A stretch of 64,000 nt of DNA from Halalkalibacter alkaliphilus (GCF_023555415.1 NZ_JAKRYL010000007.1:124001-188000); one strand, 5' to 3'. Counted from the first letter of the stretch, positions 8,099 to 17,945 are shown. A program made the numbers and translations. The notes: generated from the letters alone by a model not told the origin.

Positions 8099-9226
8099 TC
8101 AGTTACCTAATGGCAAGGAAACAATTACATTTGTACCAATACTATACGTACTATCTACTTTAAAATTACCACCATGATCTTCAATGATCTTCTTGCATAA
8201 CGGGATTCCTATCCCTGTTCCTCTTTCTTTTGTTGTAAAGAAGGGCTTCCCTAATTGATTTAAAACAGATTCAGGCATCCCTTTGCCATTGTCCTTCACT
8301 TGAATAATATAATTTTCCTCTTGTACACTCGTTTTAATAGTGAGGACTCGATTTGAATTTGACTCCCCAAAAGCTTCTACTGAGTTTCGCAATAGATTAA
8401 GCATAACTTGTTTCACCATTGATTCATTCACATATATTTGCTTTTGAGTTTCTGCTAGGTCAAGGTTAAATTCTACATCATGGAGAAGACATTCCGCTTT
8501 CATAATCTCGATCAAGGAATTCATGATCTGAACAGGCGATTGCCACCTACGCTCCATCTTTTTTCGCGAGACTGAAAGAAAATCTTCAAGAATTCCATTC
8601 ATTCGGTTCATCTCTGACATAATCGTATCATAGTACTTTTGATGATCATTGGTTAATTGAGCCAATTGCAAAAAACCTTTAATAACTGATAAAGGATTAC
8701 GTAATTCATGCGCGACTCCTGCAGCAATATGCGAGACTGCTTCCATCTGGTGGTGAAAAGTAAGTAAATTTTCAAACTGCCTTTGAAGAGAACGATCTTC
8801 ATAAACAAGATAGACCATTCCATCTTCCTCAAATGGGATTACTCTAAGACGGTATAACATTTCATCTTCTTCAAAATCATCTACTTGTTTACTCTTAGTT
8901 ATCAATGCTTTTTGAACAAGTTCTAAGCTGAATAAAATAAAAGAATTATCTATACTTAGATGCTCCAAAGTACAAACACGTAATTGTGCTTCACTAATGT
9001 TTGTCACTTCTAAAAAAGCTTGATTCCACTTTAATATATGTAAATTTTGATCTACTTTTAAGTAAGGAATACCTAATTCTTCAATGAGAAAATGTTGTTC
9101 GATCATTTTTTCCTCCGTAAATGTCGATGAATGAGCTGATGAGAGTTGACTTGTTACCGAAGAATTCATTGACATTGAGTTATTCCTATTTGGGGCTATT
9201 TGTTCGTCTAGGTGCTTATTTTCCAT
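8099..9226 (-). CDS. PAS-domain sensor histidine kinase (sporulation-kinase-like)
   Basis: About 375 residues with no membrane segment, so it is probably a soluble cytoplasmic sensor. After a polar, Ser-rich N-terminus comes one PAS-like domain (from about IEELGIPYLKVDQNL). Then comes the HisKA box AAGVAHELRNPLSVIKGFLQ with the phospho-accepting His, an N box NLLRNSVEAF, and the ATP-lid motifs DNGKGMP and GTGIGIPL. The HELRNPLxxIKGFLQL signature is typical of KinA-KinE sporulation kinases. ATG at 9226 was chosen because AGAGGGGGTG lies seven bases upstream. No response regulator is adjacent, as for orphan kinases that feed the Spo0 phosphorelay. That role is inferred. Confidence 0.82.
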   Translation of the reverse strand: MENKHLDEQIAPNRNNSMSMNSSVTSQLSSAHSSTFTEEKMIEQHFLIEELGIPYLKVDQNLHILKWNQAFLEVTNISEAQLRVCTLEHLSIDNSFILFSLELVQKALITKSKQVDDFEEDEMLYRLRVIPFEEDGMVYLVYEDRSLQRQFENLLTFHHQMEAVSHIAAGVAHELRNPLSVIKGFLQLAQLTNDHQKYYDTIMSEMNRMNGILEDFLSVSRKKMERRWQSPVQIMNSLIEIMKAECLLHDVEFNLDLAETQKQIYVNESMVKQVMLNLLRNSVEAFGESNSNRVLTIKTSVQEENYIIQVKDNGKGMPESVLNQLGKPFFTTKERGTGIGIPLCKKIIEDHGGNFKVDSTYSIGTNVIVSLPLGN

Positions 9227-9404
9227 AAGGCCCCACCCCCTCTTCTTGTAGCAATTATTGACATAATTATACATTTGCTAGAAATTTATTGGTTCCTATC
9301 AATCCTTTATTCGATAAGTCTGCCAAAATTTCCTTTTTTTCTGCACATTTTCTTCAAGTAACTCATACACTGTCATTATGTTACTTGATCAAAGGGGTGC
9401 TTTT

Positions 9405-9668
9405 ATGAATGGAATCATGCAACAAATTGTTAACAATAGGGTTAATTCATTAACAGTTAATGAATTATTAAGCTTAGCTAGTCAGTACAACATTACCCTT
9501 ACTAGACAGCAAGCAGAAAAAGTCATTTCCATTTTAAGATCAGAGCATATTGATGTTGCCAATCAAGCTCAAGTCCAAAGAATAATTCATCGTCTACAAA
9601 CAGAAGTAGACCCTTATGTCTCTTCAGTTGTGCAACAATTGCTTCAGCAATTTAGTCAATACCTTTAA
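9405..9668 (+). CDS. yqfT: YqfT-like small protein (DUF2624)
   Basis: 87-residue, mainly helical protein of unknown function. It resembles the B. subtilis YqfT family, which also sits next to nfo and cshB. It has no membrane segment or signal peptide. A run of helix-forming residues (NELLSLASQYNITLTRQQAE) suggests a small three-helix domain, followed by a glutamine-rich tail. The start at 9405 is preceded by AAAGGGGTG; the upstream ATG at 9378 has no ribosome binding site. It converges with nfo, and the two share a bidirectional terminator. Confidence 0.75.
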   Translation: MNGIMQQIVNNRVNSLTVNELLSLASQYNITLTRQQAEKVISILRSEHIDVANQAQVQRIIHRLQTEVDPYVSSVVQQLLQQFSQYL

Positions 9669-9728
9669 TTCAAACATGAAAAATAGTCATTATTTTACCT
9701 TTTCCTGTTTACACATAAACTACAAAAC

Positions 9729-9815
9729 AAAAAAAGCAGAGGTTATACTGAGGGGTACTAAAAAAAGACGTTTTTCCCTTTTTACGTGCCCTCTGAAATC
9801 CCTTCTGCTTTTTTT
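9729..9815. terminator. Bidirectional terminator between yqfT and nfo
   Basis: AAAAAAAGCAGAGG pairs with CCTTCTGCTTTTTTT across a long loop with a second inner GAGGG/CCCTC pairing. Runs of A and T on the two sides suit termination in both directions. Confidence 0.75.
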
Positions 9816-9819
9816 GTTA

Positions 9820-10713
9820 TTACAGTACGATCTTTGATCTTACGTCCTCATCAAATTCTCCTGAACGGATCATTTCAATCTCGTGTTTATAAGGTGCTTT
9901 TTTGTTCTTTTTATCTTCGCCTACGAATGGCGTTTCAAGAATTTTTGGTACTTCACTTAATTGAGGATGATGGACAATGTAATGTAATGCTTTAAAACCA
10001 ATATGACCAAACCCTATATTTTCGTGGCGGTCTTTTGCTGCACCTCGCTCATTTTTACTATCATTAATATGAAGAACTTTTAAACGGGCAAGTCCTATAA
10101 TACGATCGAAAGAATCAAGTACTCCATCAAAATCAGACACAATGTCATAGCCTGCATCATGAGTATGGCATGTATCAAAACAAACAGACAAACGTTCATT
10201 ATGTGTAACACCATCAATGATAGATGCAAGCTCTTCAAACGTTCGACCGCATTCCGATCCTTTTCCAGCCATTGTCTCTAGTGCAATTTGTACATCACGC
10301 TTTTCTTCAAACACTTCGTTTAGCCCTTCAATGATCTTTTGAATGCCAGCTTCAGTTCCAGCCCCAACATGCGCCCCAGGATGCAAAACGATTTGCTTCG
10401 AACCAAGAGCTTCTGTGCGTTCAATTTCAGAACGCAAAAAGCGTACTCCTAGTTCAAATGTTTCGGGCTTGGTAGTGTTAGCAATATTAATAATATATGG
10501 GGCATGAACAACAATATCTGTCATCCCATTTTCTTTCATATGAAATAATCCTGCCTCAATATTTAATTCTTCAATAGCTTTGCGCCTTGTATTTTGTGGT
10601 GCCCCTGTATAAATCATAAATGTGTTTGATCCGTAAGAGGCTGCTTCTTCACTTGCCCCAAGTAACATCTTTTTTCCACTCATTGAAACATGAGAACCGA
10701 GTTTAACCGTCAT
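9820..10713 (-). CDS. nfo: Endonuclease IV (apurinic/apyrimidinic)
   Basis: 297 residues, the usual length. It cleaves DNA 5' to abasic sites during base excision repair, also in spores (B. subtilis Nfo/YqfS). Family landmarks for the three-metal site are visible: GSHVSMSG at the N-terminus, [63 protein letters not shown] and LETP. It lies 19 bases after cshB on the same strand, as in B. subtilis, so the two probably share a transcript. Nothing is missing or truncated. Confidence 0.96.
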   Translation of the reverse strand: MTVKLGSHVSMSGKKMLLGASEEAASYGSNTFMIYTGAPQNTRRKAIEELNIEAGLFHMKENGMTDIVVHAPYIINIANTTKPETFELGVRFLRSEIERTEALGSKQIVLHPGAHVGAGTEAGIQKIIEGLNEVFEEKRDVQIALETMAGKGSECGRTFEELASIIDGVTHNERLSVCFDTCHTHDAGYDIVSDFDGVLDSFDRIIGLARLKVLHINDSKNERGAAKDRHENIGFGHIGFKALHYIVHHPQLSEVPKILETPFVGEDKKNKKAPYKHEIEMIRSGEFDEDVRSKIVL

Positions 10714-10732
10714 AATTTCCTCTCTCCTACAC

Positions 10733-12079
10733 TTACTTTTTCTTTTTAATTCTTCTTTGTCTCTGTTCTTCTTTTGCTTGCTTAAAGCGAGCTTTTTTCT
10801 TATAACCAGGCTTTACGCTTTTAGGTTTTGCTACTGCTTTCCCGCCTGTACGTTTTTGCTCTTTCGGTTTTATTACAGTTGTTTCAGTTGAACGAGCTGT
10901 CTTTTTCTTTCCAGGTACGCCGAGTGGCGGGCGGTCAAGTTGTGTCCAATTTCCTTGTTTAAAATCATAATACGTAAATGTAATGCCACGCTTTAAAAGC
11001 TTCTCAATTGCCTGCTGATCATGATCCTCATAAATCGTGAATGCAATTCCATCTAATCCAGCTCTAGCTGTCCGTCCGACACGATGAACATAAAAATCTA
11101 GATCCTTCGGGATATTATAATTAATAATATGAGTAACACCTTTCACATCAATTCCACGTGCAGCCAAATCGGTAGCTACAAGATACTGTACTTTTACATC
11201 TTTAACTTGTTTCATTACTTGCTTACGTTGTCTAGGTTGCAAACCGCCATGAAGACGTTCAACATTTAAACCGGCTGCTAACATTGCATCAGCAACTTCA
11301 TCAGCTTGCTCCTTTGTATTTGTAAATACAATTGCTAAATATGGGTTAATGGCTTTGGCAATATCTACAACAAATGTAATCTTCTCACGATGTCTAAGCG
11401 GGATAATTCGGTGTTCGATTTTCGACGCAGTTACATGCTTAGGCTCCACTTGAACATGACGTGGTTCTGTCATATATTTTTTTAAGAATGGTTGGAGTTT
11501 TTCTGGAATTGTTGCGGAAAATACCATCATTTGCAACTTTTCTGCCATTCTTGAAGCAACTTTATCTACATCTGCAATAAAACCCATGTCAAGCATTTGA
11601 TCCGCTTCATCTACTACAAGCATGGCTGCTGTATATACTTGAAGAGCCTGATCATCGATTAAATCTCCTATCCGTCCAGCCGTTCCTACAACAACATGCG
11701 GTTGTACTTTCAAACTCTCTATTGCGCGTGAACGATCGGTTCCTCCAACTAATAACTTTGCCTGAATTTGCTCATCTTCTGGACAAAAATCAAGAAGTTT
11801 CTTCAATTCATCAAATAACTGACCTGCAAGTTCTCGAGTTGGTGCCGTAATAACAGCTTGTACTTCATTAATCGCAGGATTAATCTTATCTAGAATTGGT
11901 AACAAAAATGAAAGAGTTTTCCCTGTTCCAGTTTGAGATTGCCCAATAACATCTCTCCCGTTTTTGATTGCTGGTATTAAACGTTCTTGAATTTCTGTCG
12001 GCAATGTGAATCCTTGGTCACTTAACGCCTCAATTAAAAAGGGCTTAAGTTCAAATCGCTTAAAATTTTCTGATTTCAT
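10733..12079 (-). CDS. cshB: DEAD-box RNA helicase (CshB)
   Basis: 448 residues. The ordered helicase motifs are [14 protein letters not shown] (Walker A), [30 protein letters not shown] (DEAD box), FSATIP, then the second RecA domain with [19 protein letters not shown] and [10 protein letters not shown]. The C-terminal 60 residues are very basic (poly-lysine ending RIKKKK), fitting RNA binding. The product is likely CshB (YqfR), an RNA helicase used in cold adaptation and ribosome or mRNA remodelling. Synteny with nfo and yqfQ supports this over other DEAD-box paralogues. Confidence 0.92.
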   Translation of the reverse strand: MKSENFKRFELKPFLIEALSDQGFTLPTEIQERLIPAIKNGRDVIGQSQTGTGKTLSFLLPILDKINPAINEVQAVITAPTRELAGQLFDELKKLLDFCPEDEQIQAKLLVGGTDRSRAIESLKVQPHVVVGTAGRIGDLIDDQALQVYTAAMLVVDEADQMLDMGFIADVDKVASRMAEKLQMMVFSATIPEKLQPFLKKYMTEPRHVQVEPKHVTASKIEHRIIPLRHREKITFVVDIAKAINPYLAIVFTNTKEQADEVADAMLAAGLNVERLHGGLQPRQRKQVMKQVKDVKVQYLVATDLAARGIDVKGVTHIINYNIPKDLDFYVHRVGRTARAGLDGIAFTIYEDHDQQAIEKLLKRGITFTYYDFKQGNWTQLDRPPLGVPGKKKTARSTETTVIKPKEQKRTGGKAVAKPKSVKPGYKKKARFKQAKEEQRQRRIKKKK

Positions 12080-12327
12080 TTACATTTCAACTTCCTTCCG
12101 ATGCCATTTGTGCAATACTTCATTTTATCATACATTGTTAGAACTTACTATTTAGTTAATCTTTAAGCTCGTTCTTTCACTTGTTAATACGCGCATCATT
12201 CTCACCGCACAACAAACACTTGCATATAGTTGTTATAAGAGTTTATGTATCCTTATTTCTACTTTCCCCAAAATTAGAAGACGGTACACTTATAAAATCT
12301 GTTGATACTAGGAAAGGAGACTTAACC

Positions 12328-12939
12328 ATGCAACCATTTTTCGGTCCCCCGTTTGGATCAATGCCTATGCAAGCCCCAATGCAAGGAATGTCACATACAG
12401 CTAATATGTTCTCTCATGGCGTCCCTTCTCATGCTGCAAATGCATTTGGCGGAGCAGGCAGTCACATATTTAGAGGAGGAGGGGGGTTACTTTCTAGAAT
12501 ATTCGGAGGATTAGGTGGAGCACAAGGAGTAGCTGGAAATCCTATGATGGGTGGATTTTCAACAGCTGGTGGAGGGGGAATGAATTTCTCTACATTGCTA
12601 ACTAATGCTCAGAAAGTTTTAGGATTAACTCATCAGGTTTTTCCGATGATTCAACAGTACGGTCCACTTATTCGAAACGCACCAACTATCTGGAAAATTA
12701 TGATGAGCAATAATTCAGAAGAAGAAAGCCCTATTGATGACAGTTCCGTAAATGCATCAGTAGATGAAGAGAGTACGAAGATTAACATTGAAGAGCCGGA
12801 TGATTCATCTGCTTTGTCTAGTACCTCTTTTGACCACTCTCAAACAAACGAAACCGGCTCATCATTACACCCTACTAGATCTACTGCTTATAAACCAGAA
12901 AATATTAAGGGAATTCCTGGTCCAAAATTGTATATTTAA
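12328..12939 (+). CDS. yqfQ: YqfQ/VrrA-like glycine-rich protein
   Basis: 203 residues, divergent from cshB. The N-terminal part is low-complexity and rich in Pro, Met, Gly and His (FFGPPFGSMPMQ, then HIFRGGGGLLSRIFGGLGG). A central segment is conserved in the YqfQ family (TLLTNAQKVLGLTHQVFPMIQQ). The C-terminal part is acidic and Ser-rich and ends PGPKLYI. B. subtilis yqfQ sits at the same place; the family (VrrA/YqfQ) has no firmly known function but is tied to sporulation or the spore coat in related species. ATG at 12328 follows GGAAAGGAGA; the longer upstream frame is unsupported. Confidence 0.75.
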   Translation: MQPFFGPPFGSMPMQAPMQGMSHTANMFSHGVPSHAANAFGGAGSHIFRGGGGLLSRIFGGLGGAQGVAGNPMMGGFSTAGGGGMNFSTLLTNAQKVLGLTHQVFPMIQQYGPLIRNAPTIWKIMMSNNSEEESPIDDSSVNASVDEESTKINIEEPDDSSALSSTSFDHSQTNETGSSLHPTRSTAYKPENIKGIPGPKLYI

Positions 12940-12987
12940 CCAAAGTAGTGAAAGACTAAAGATATAAATATTTATGTCATTTTTTTA

Positions 12988-13017
12988 TTGACAAGAATCG
13001 CACAATGATAGTAAAAT
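12988..13017 (+). promoter_or_regulatory. SigA-type promoter of the CarD-like gene
   Basis: -35 TTGACA (12988-12993), an 18-base spacer and -10 TAAAAT (13012-13017), about 58 bases upstream of the start codon. Confidence 0.55.
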
Positions 13018-13074
13018 TTACTTTTATATTTTTTTGTGTTACACTAAGGTTACTACTCGATTGGAGGAATGCCC

Positions 13075-13569
13075 ATGTTTAAAGTTGGTGACCACGTTGT
13101 CTATCCTTATCACGGAGCAGGAACAATTCAAGATATTGAAGAAAAGGATGTATTAGGAGAAACTCACTCTTATTTTATTCTTAACTTTCCGCTCGTCGAT
13201 GTGAAGCTTATGCTTCCAGAAAGCAAGATAAACGATTCTGGTTTGCGAAAAGTGATAGACCAATCAGAGTTAGATTCACTTGTAGATGCCCTGCAGAACG
13301 GACCTGAGATCCCGCCTTCTACAAGTCATTTTTCTCGTGAAACCGAAAATCTCTTAAAGAGCGGAAGTATTATTGACGCTGCTCATCTTATTTCATCTCT
13401 TTCAAGAAAGCAAACAGAAAGGGCAAACGGCCTCCACATTCAAGACCGTAATCATTTACAAAAAGCTCGGCAAATGATTGCTAGTGAACTTGTACTAGTC
13501 AATGATATGACTGAAGAGCAAGCTTATGAATTCATTGACGATGCACTTATTGAGTTAAAAGAAGCGTAA
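13075..13569 (+). CDS. CarD/CdnL-type RNA polymerase-binding regulator
   Basis: 164-residue protein. The N-terminal half (FKVGDHVVYPYHGAGTIQDI, then YFILNFPLVDVKLMLPESKI) is the CarD_CdnL_TRCF Tudor-like domain that binds the RNA polymerase beta subunit. The helical C-terminal half (SRKQTERANGLHIQDRNHLQKAR) resembles the CdnL DNA-contacting domain. Members stabilise open promoter complexes, notably at rRNA promoters. ATG at 13075 is preferred because the in-frame ATG at 13069 abuts the GGAGG site. It is a single-gene unit with its own promoter and terminator. Related to B. subtilis YdeB. Confidence 0.82.
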   Translation: MFKVGDHVVYPYHGAGTIQDIEEKDVLGETHSYFILNFPLVDVKLMLPESKINDSGLRKVIDQSELDSLVDALQNGPEIPPSTSHFSRETENLLKSGSIIDAAHLISSLSRKQTERANGLHIQDRNHLQKARQMIASELVLVNDMTEEQAYEFIDDALIELKEA

Positions 13570-13618
13570 GCATTGTCACTTGAGGGAAACTACATTATAC
13601 TATATAGCAGGAAAACTA

Positions 13619-13677
13619 AGGCTGTCTCCTATGTTTTGTCTCACTTCTTGTGAGGCAAAATAACTCTGAGACAGCCT
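13619..13677 (+). terminator. Terminator-like hairpin after the CarD-like gene
   Basis: AGGCTGTCTC pairs with GAGACAGCCT, with an inner TTTTG/CAAAA and CTCAC/GTGAG stem. No long T run follows, so it may work as a structured 3' end. Confidence 0.55.
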
Positions 13678-13747
13678 GATCTTGTTTTCATTCATTTTTA
13701 ATTAGCTACTACTCATCATAGATGAGTCTTATTATAGGAGGCCTTTC

Positions 13748-14692
13748 ATGAATGTAAAGAAAATTTCTCCAAGAGGATATTGTTATGGTGTAGTTGATGC
13801 GATGGTGCTTGCAAGACAAGCAGCAGCGAACTTGGACTTGCCTAGACCTATTTATATTTTGGGCATGATCGTTCATAACAAACATGTTACAGATGCATTT
13901 GAAGAAGATGGGATTATTTCATTAGACGGACCAAACCGTGTCGAAATATTAAAGCAGGTAGAATATGGTACAGTCATCTTTACCGCTCATGGTGTATCGC
14001 CGGAAGTTCGTAAACTTGCAAAACAAAAAGGACTAACAGTTGTTGACGCGACATGTCCTGATGTAACTCGTACTCACGATTTAATACGAGAACAAGTAGC
14101 ACAAGGTTATGAAATCATTTATGTTGGTAAAAAAGGACACCCTGAACCTGAAGGTGCGATTGGTGTCGCACCTGATTCAGTACACCTTGTAGAATCTATC
14201 CAAGACGTGCAGAATTTAGAGATTGCAACGGATAAGATTATTATCACGAATCAAACGACGATGAGTCAGTGGGATGTTAGTGACATTATGAAAAAAGCAA
14301 TGGAAGCTTATCCAAGCGCTGAAGTTCATAATGAAATTTGTTTAGCTACACAAGTACGACAAGAAGCTGTTGCAGAACAAGCAAAAGAATGTGATCTTGT
14401 GATTGTTGTTGGAGATCCTAAAAGCAATAATTCAAATCGTCTAGCACAAGTGTCAGAACAAATTGCTGGAACAAAGGCTTATCGTATTGGCGATATAACT
14501 GAGCTTCAACAAGAATGGTTTCAAGGGGTTCAAACCGTTGGTGTTACCTCAGGTGCTTCGACACCAACACCAATAACAAAAGAAGTAATTGCCTTTTTAG
14601 AGCAATATGATCCAAAAGAAGGTGCTAGTTGGAACCCTGAACGGAAGGTGTCTCTACAAAAAATATTACCGAAAGTCAAGGCAAAAAGCTAA
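13748..14692 (+). CDS. ispH: 4-hydroxy-3-methylbut-2-enyl diphosphate reductase
   Basis: 314 residues; last enzyme of the MEP isoprenoid pathway, which reduces HMBPP to isopentenyl and dimethylallyl diphosphate with an iron-sulfur cluster. The three cluster cysteines are visible at residues 12 (GYCYGV), 103 (DATCPDV) and 198 ([12 protein letters not shown]). HNKHV and TAHGVSP provide the conserved substrate histidines, and [11 protein letters not shown] is the serine-rich diphosphate site. ATG at 13748 follows TAGGAGG. In B. subtilis it is the yqfP gene of the same neighbourhood. Monocistronic here, flanked by terminators. Confidence 0.96.
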   Translation: MNVKKISPRGYCYGVVDAMVLARQAAANLDLPRPIYILGMIVHNKHVTDAFEEDGIISLDGPNRVEILKQVEYGTVIFTAHGVSPEVRKLAKQKGLTVVDATCPDVTRTHDLIREQVAQGYEIIYVGKKGHPEPEGAIGVAPDSVHLVESIQDVQNLEIATDKIIITNQTTMSQWDVSDIMKKAMEAYPSAEVHNEICLATQVRQEAVAEQAKECDLVIVVGDPKSNNSNRLAQVSEQIAGTKAYRIGDITELQQEWFQGVQTVGVTSGASTPTPITKEVIAFLEQYDPKEGASWNPERKVSLQKILPKVKAKS

Positions 14693-14703
14693 ACAGACGA
14701 AAA

Positions 14704-14745
14704 GGGGATGTCTCAAAGGTGTTTTTGACCTTTTGAGACACCCCC
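14704..14745 (+). terminator. Terminator between ispH and yqfO
   Basis: GGGGATGTCTCAAAGGT pairs with ACCTTTTGAGACACCCCC around the loop GTTTTTG and is followed by CTCTTTT. Its tip resembles the tips of the hairpins at 46342 and 48505. Confidence 0.8.
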
Positions 14746-14777
14746 TCTTTTAATTCATCTTTCTTTTAAGGAGAATT

Positions 14778-15899
14778 TTACAGAAATTGAAATGGATCCG
14801 TATTTGGTTCAGAGATAATCACTTTAGTGTCATACTTTGATTTTTCAAGGAAATCATCAAAATAATTCTTCACACCGCTTTTCATGATCTTTTCAACATT
14901 ATGTCCCGGATCTACAATATGTAAGCCATCCATCATCGCGTCATGGGCAACATGATAATATACATCACCAGTTACAAATACGTCAGCACCTTTAAAAATA
15001 GCTTCTTTCATATATTTGTTTCCATCACCACCAAGAACAGCAACTTTTTGAATACTTGCTGTTAAATCACCGACTACTCTGACACCTTTCACACCAAAAG
15101 CTTTTTTCACATGTTCAGCAAATTCGGCTAATGTCATGTTTGACTCAAGTAAGCCTATTCGTCCGAGGCCTAGTACCTCTCCTTTATTTTCTAACGGATA
15201 AATGTCATAAGCTGGTTCTTCATATGGATGGGCTCTTATTAATGCTTTAACAACTTTAGATTGAAGATGTGCAGGTATAATAGATTCCACTTTTACCTCA
15301 TCAACAACTTCAACCCTTCCCTTTTCACCTATAAAAGGATTGGTTCCTTCTTCGGGTTGAAACATTCCTTGTCCTTTGCTGTTAAATGTGCAGTGACTAT
15401 AGTTTCCTATATGCCCAGCACCAGCGTTCCCTATAGCTTCTCGTACTTGCAAAGCATGAGTCTCAGGGACAAATACAACAACTTTTTTTAATGCTGTAGT
15501 AATGGTAGGAGAAAGCACTTCTGTATTTGTCAAACCAATCGCTTCAGCCATCATATCATTTACTCCGCCCTTAGCAACATCTAAATTTGTATGCGCTGCA
15601 TAAATAGCTATGTCATGTTTAATAGCTTTTGCTACAATTCTTCCGTGCGGGGTATCTAAGTCTACTTTTTTTAATGGTCTAAATAACAAAGGATGATGAG
15701 CAATAATGAGATCGACCTCTTTGTCAATTGCTTCATCTATAATATCCTCTAAAACATCTAAAGCAATCATCACTTTTTTTATCTCTTTGTTTAAAGTACC
15801 GACCATTAACCCATTTTTATCACCTTCAACAGCTAACGACTTAGGAGACCATGATTCAAAGTGCTGAATGAGAGCTTGACCATTAATATATTTTGTCAT
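14778..15899 (-). CDS. yqfO: Nif3/YqfO-family dinuclear metal protein
   Basis: 373 residues, the long form of the family, in which a PII-like (CutA-like) domain is inserted in the middle (about residues 130-230, starting KKVVVFVPETHALQVREAIG). The metal ligands of the Nif3 fold are visible in IAHHPLLFRPLKK, IYAAHTNLDVA and the C-terminal GDVYYHVAHDAM and VDPGHNVEK. The family is also annotated as GTP cyclohydrolase 1 type 2 homologues; the physiological reaction is not settled. Its ATG overlaps the trmK stop by four bases, so the two are translationally coupled. Confidence 0.88.
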   Translation of the reverse strand: MTKYINGQALIQHFESWSPKSLAVEGDKNGLMVGTLNKEIKKVMIALDVLEDIIDEAIDKEVDLIIAHHPLLFRPLKKVDLDTPHGRIVAKAIKHDIAIYAAHTNLDVAKGGVNDMMAEAIGLTNTEVLSPTITTALKKVVVFVPETHALQVREAIGNAGAGHIGNYSHCTFNSKGQGMFQPEEGTNPFIGEKGRVEVVDEVKVESIIPAHLQSKVVKALIRAHPYEEPAYDIYPLENKGEVLGLGRIGLLESNMTLAEFAEHVKKAFGVKGVRVVGDLTASIQKVAVLGGDGNKYMKEAIFKGADVFVTGDVYYHVAHDAMMDGLHIVDPGHNVEKIMKSGVKNYFDDFLEKSKYDTKVIISEPNTDPFQFL

Positions 15900-16606
15900 T
15901 TACGTAAAACCTCCTCAACCATGTTAATTTGATTAAGTAAATTCTTTCTTTTTTCCTCAACTTGCTCATTTGCATTGGCTTTTTCAAACTGAGCTAATAT
16001 TCTCTTCCAATTATCAACTTCATACTGCCACTTTTTCTTGAAGGCATGATTTACTTCTTGCATTAAAAATGGACCAAGCAAAAGTTTCTGTTCTTTTTGA
16101 TCTTCATATAATGATTCATCATTTCCTCGCTTCGCAACTAGAACTTCATAGATCTTTTCGTCTTCTTCAAGAATTTCTTCTGAAACTAGCACCCATTCAT
16201 TATGCAAAAGCCATTTTCTGATAATATCAGCTGATACATTAGGCTGCAAAATCAAAGTTTCTACTCCTTCTAGTTTATCCTTTCCCTCATTTAGAATGGT
16301 AGTAATAAGTCCTCCACCCATTCCAGCTATCGTAATCGTATTAACTTCGCCACAATGAATAACCTCAAGACCATTCCCTTTTCTCACATCTATTCTTTCG
16401 GTTAAACCTGATCTTTCCACTTGCTTTCTAGCTGATTGGTATGGCCCTTCATTTACTTCCCCAGCAATAGCTGTAAGTTCTATATCCTTAATACATAAAT
16501 AACATGGCAAGTAAGCATGATCTGAGCCAATATCTGCTACCTTTGCTCCCTTTGGTACATACTTTGCCACTCGCACTAGCCTTTCGGACAATTGCTTTTC
16601 ATTCAT
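15896..16606 (-). CDS. trmK: tRNA (adenine22-N1)-methyltransferase
   Basis: 236 residues; SAM-dependent Rossmann-fold enzyme that methylates N1 of A22 in tRNAs (B. subtilis TrmK, formerly YqfN). Motif I is VADIGSDHAYLPCYL near residue 24, followed by GEVNEGPYQSA and the TITIAGMGGGLI motif near residue 92, then LILQPNVSADIIRKWL. The C-terminal third is a charged coiled-coil-like helical domain, typical of this family. It is the first gene of a pair with yqfO, overlapping by ATGA. Downstream of cccA and separated from it by a terminator. Confidence 0.92.
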   Translation of the reverse strand: MNEKQLSERLVRVAKYVPKGAKVADIGSDHAYLPCYLCIKDIELTAIAGEVNEGPYQSARKQVERSGLTERIDVRKGNGLEVIHCGEVNTITIAGMGGGLITTILNEGKDKLEGVETLILQPNVSADIIRKWLLHNEWVLVSEEILEEDEKIYEVLVAKRGNDESLYEDQKEQKLLLGPFLMQEVNHAFKKKWQYEVDNWKRILAQFEKANANEQVEEKRKNLLNQINMVEEVLRK

Positions 16607-16690
16607 TTATATCACCTATTATGCATCATTTTAATTTTACTTTATCTATGTACTTTACCCAATTTAATCCATTTCTAATATATAGAGAAA

Positions 16691-16720
16691 AGACGAGAGT
16701 TACAAGAGTACTCTCGTCTT
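16691..16720 (-). terminator. Terminator of cccA
   Basis: Minus strand AGACGAGAGT pairs with ACTCTCGTCT and is followed by TTTCT. It starts five bases beyond the cccA stop. Confidence 0.8.
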
Positions 16721-16724
16721 CATA

Positions 16725-17102
16725 TTATTCGGATTCTGCTAATAAATATTGAGCAATTGCATCAGCTTCCACATCATTTAAGTTTGTGATAGCCGGCATG
16801 CTGCCATAACCAGCTGTAATGATATCAGCAATTTCTTCCACTGAATATTTTCCGTCAAGCGCATTAATTGCTGGACCTGATGCTCCACCCAGGTCTCCAC
16901 CATGACAGCCAATACATGATTGTTGAGCAAGTTCTTGACCAGCTGTAACAGGATCTTCAAATTCTGTTACTTCTTCAGCCTCTTCTGTATCATCAGCGTT
17001 CATTTGTGCGCGCTGATCAAGTCCAACAAATGAAAGTGCTACCATAAGCAAAATACCAACAATAGCAGTGATCGCAAATGGTAATAGTGGTCTTCCTTTC
17101 AT
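16725..17102 (-). CDS. cccA: Membrane-bound cytochrome c-550
   Basis: 125 residues. A short basic N-terminus and one transmembrane helix (about residues 7-25) anchor it outside the cell membrane. An acidic linker follows (ADDTEEAEEVTEFEDP), then a cytochrome c domain with the heme motif CIGCH and a distal methionine in GSMPAI. The size and layout match B. subtilis CccA, an electron carrier between the quinol-oxidising complex and cytochrome c oxidase. The acidic linker would fit an alkaliphile but does not prove it. ATG at 17102 sits eight bases after AAAGGAGG. The in-frame ATG two codons earlier is too close to that site. Confidence 0.92.
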   Translation of the reverse strand: MKGRPLLPFAITAIVGILLMVALSFVGLDQRAQMNADDTEEAEEVTEFEDPVTAGQELAQQSCIGCHGGDLGGASGPAINALDGKYSVEEIADIITAGYGSMPAITNLNDVEADAIAQYLLAESE

Positions 17103-17246
17103 TATCATATCCTCCTTTAAATAGTATCGGATCACACATATCGTCAAACAACTATGTAGACGCTTTTAAAGATTCCCTTCTCATTCTACTTGATATTGTC
17201 CATAAAGAAAAGGGATCTTTTCAGTTTTGCTTTTTTTGTCACTCTT

Positions 17247-17777
17247 TTATCTAAACAAGAAAAAGAACGATAACAAAAAGCCTGCAACTCCCGCTATTGT
17301 AAAGATTCGTAACGAATAACGCCACCCTACTAAAAGCCAAACAAGACAATGAAAAATTGAAAGATGTATAATAGTTGTATTTCCAACAGTACCCATTACT
17401 ATTTCTACAGTTAACAAATAAAAAATAATCGCTGTAATCATGTAGTAATAAGAAGAAACGATTGAATTGGTTGATTTACTAGCAACCAATAGGATGGCAG
17501 CTGTAAATGGAACAACAATTGCTATTTGCATTGCTATTGAAAAATCGGTAAAATAAATGACAAGAATTGTTAATAAAAACAGAAGATGTACCATTAAGAG
17601 AGTTAATAGTATATATCTTTTAAAAAACATAGATTGCTTCTTAATATTTTCTTTTAACTCATGATCACCTTCTGTATAGAGAGTAAGCAAGAAATCGCAA
17701 TACTGCTCAGGAAGTAACTTTGTTGATTTCCAATGCTGAATTTCGTTAATTATGATTCTTTTTCTATTCTCGTCCAT
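17247..17777 (-). CDS. Unknown membrane protein downstream of sigA
   Basis: 176 residues, function not recognised. A polar N-terminal domain of about 55 residues (KRIIINEIQHWKSTKLLPEQ, then YCDFLLTLYTEGDHELKE) is followed by five or six hydrophobic segments to the C-terminus, which ends FFFLFR. The N-terminal helix pair with the KLLPEQYCDFLLxLYTEG pattern recurs in Bacillaceae membrane proteins as a helical regulatory domain; that link is from memory. ATG at 17777 follows GGGGGAT at a distance of about ten bases; the longer frame to 17846 has no site. It lies between sigA and cccA. Confidence 0.65.
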   Translation of the reverse strand: MDENRKRIIINEIQHWKSTKLLPEQYCDFLLTLYTEGDHELKENIKKQSMFFKRYILLTLLMVHLLFLLTILVIYFTDFSIAMQIAIVVPFTAAILLVASKSTNSIVSSYYYMITAIIFYLLTVEIVMGTVGNTTIIHLSIFHCLVWLLVGWRYSLRIFTIAGVAGFLLSFFFLFR

Positions 17778-17945
17778 CTTTATTCTTATCCCCCTGCTAG
17801 CCAATGCAATGATCGAACCAGAGGCAAGCCAAAAGGCCTGATTCAATTATCAATATAGCCACGAGCAATCGACTATATGTTCTTAAAGACAGAATCAGAC
17901 CCATTATGAAAACTCTTATTTCCTATGTCGTACGATTTCTTAACC

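Noticed and set aside
12181-12327. Longer N-terminus for the YqfQ-like protein
   Set aside because: The extension has no ribosome binding site, while ATG at 12328 has GGAAAGGAGA at the correct distance.
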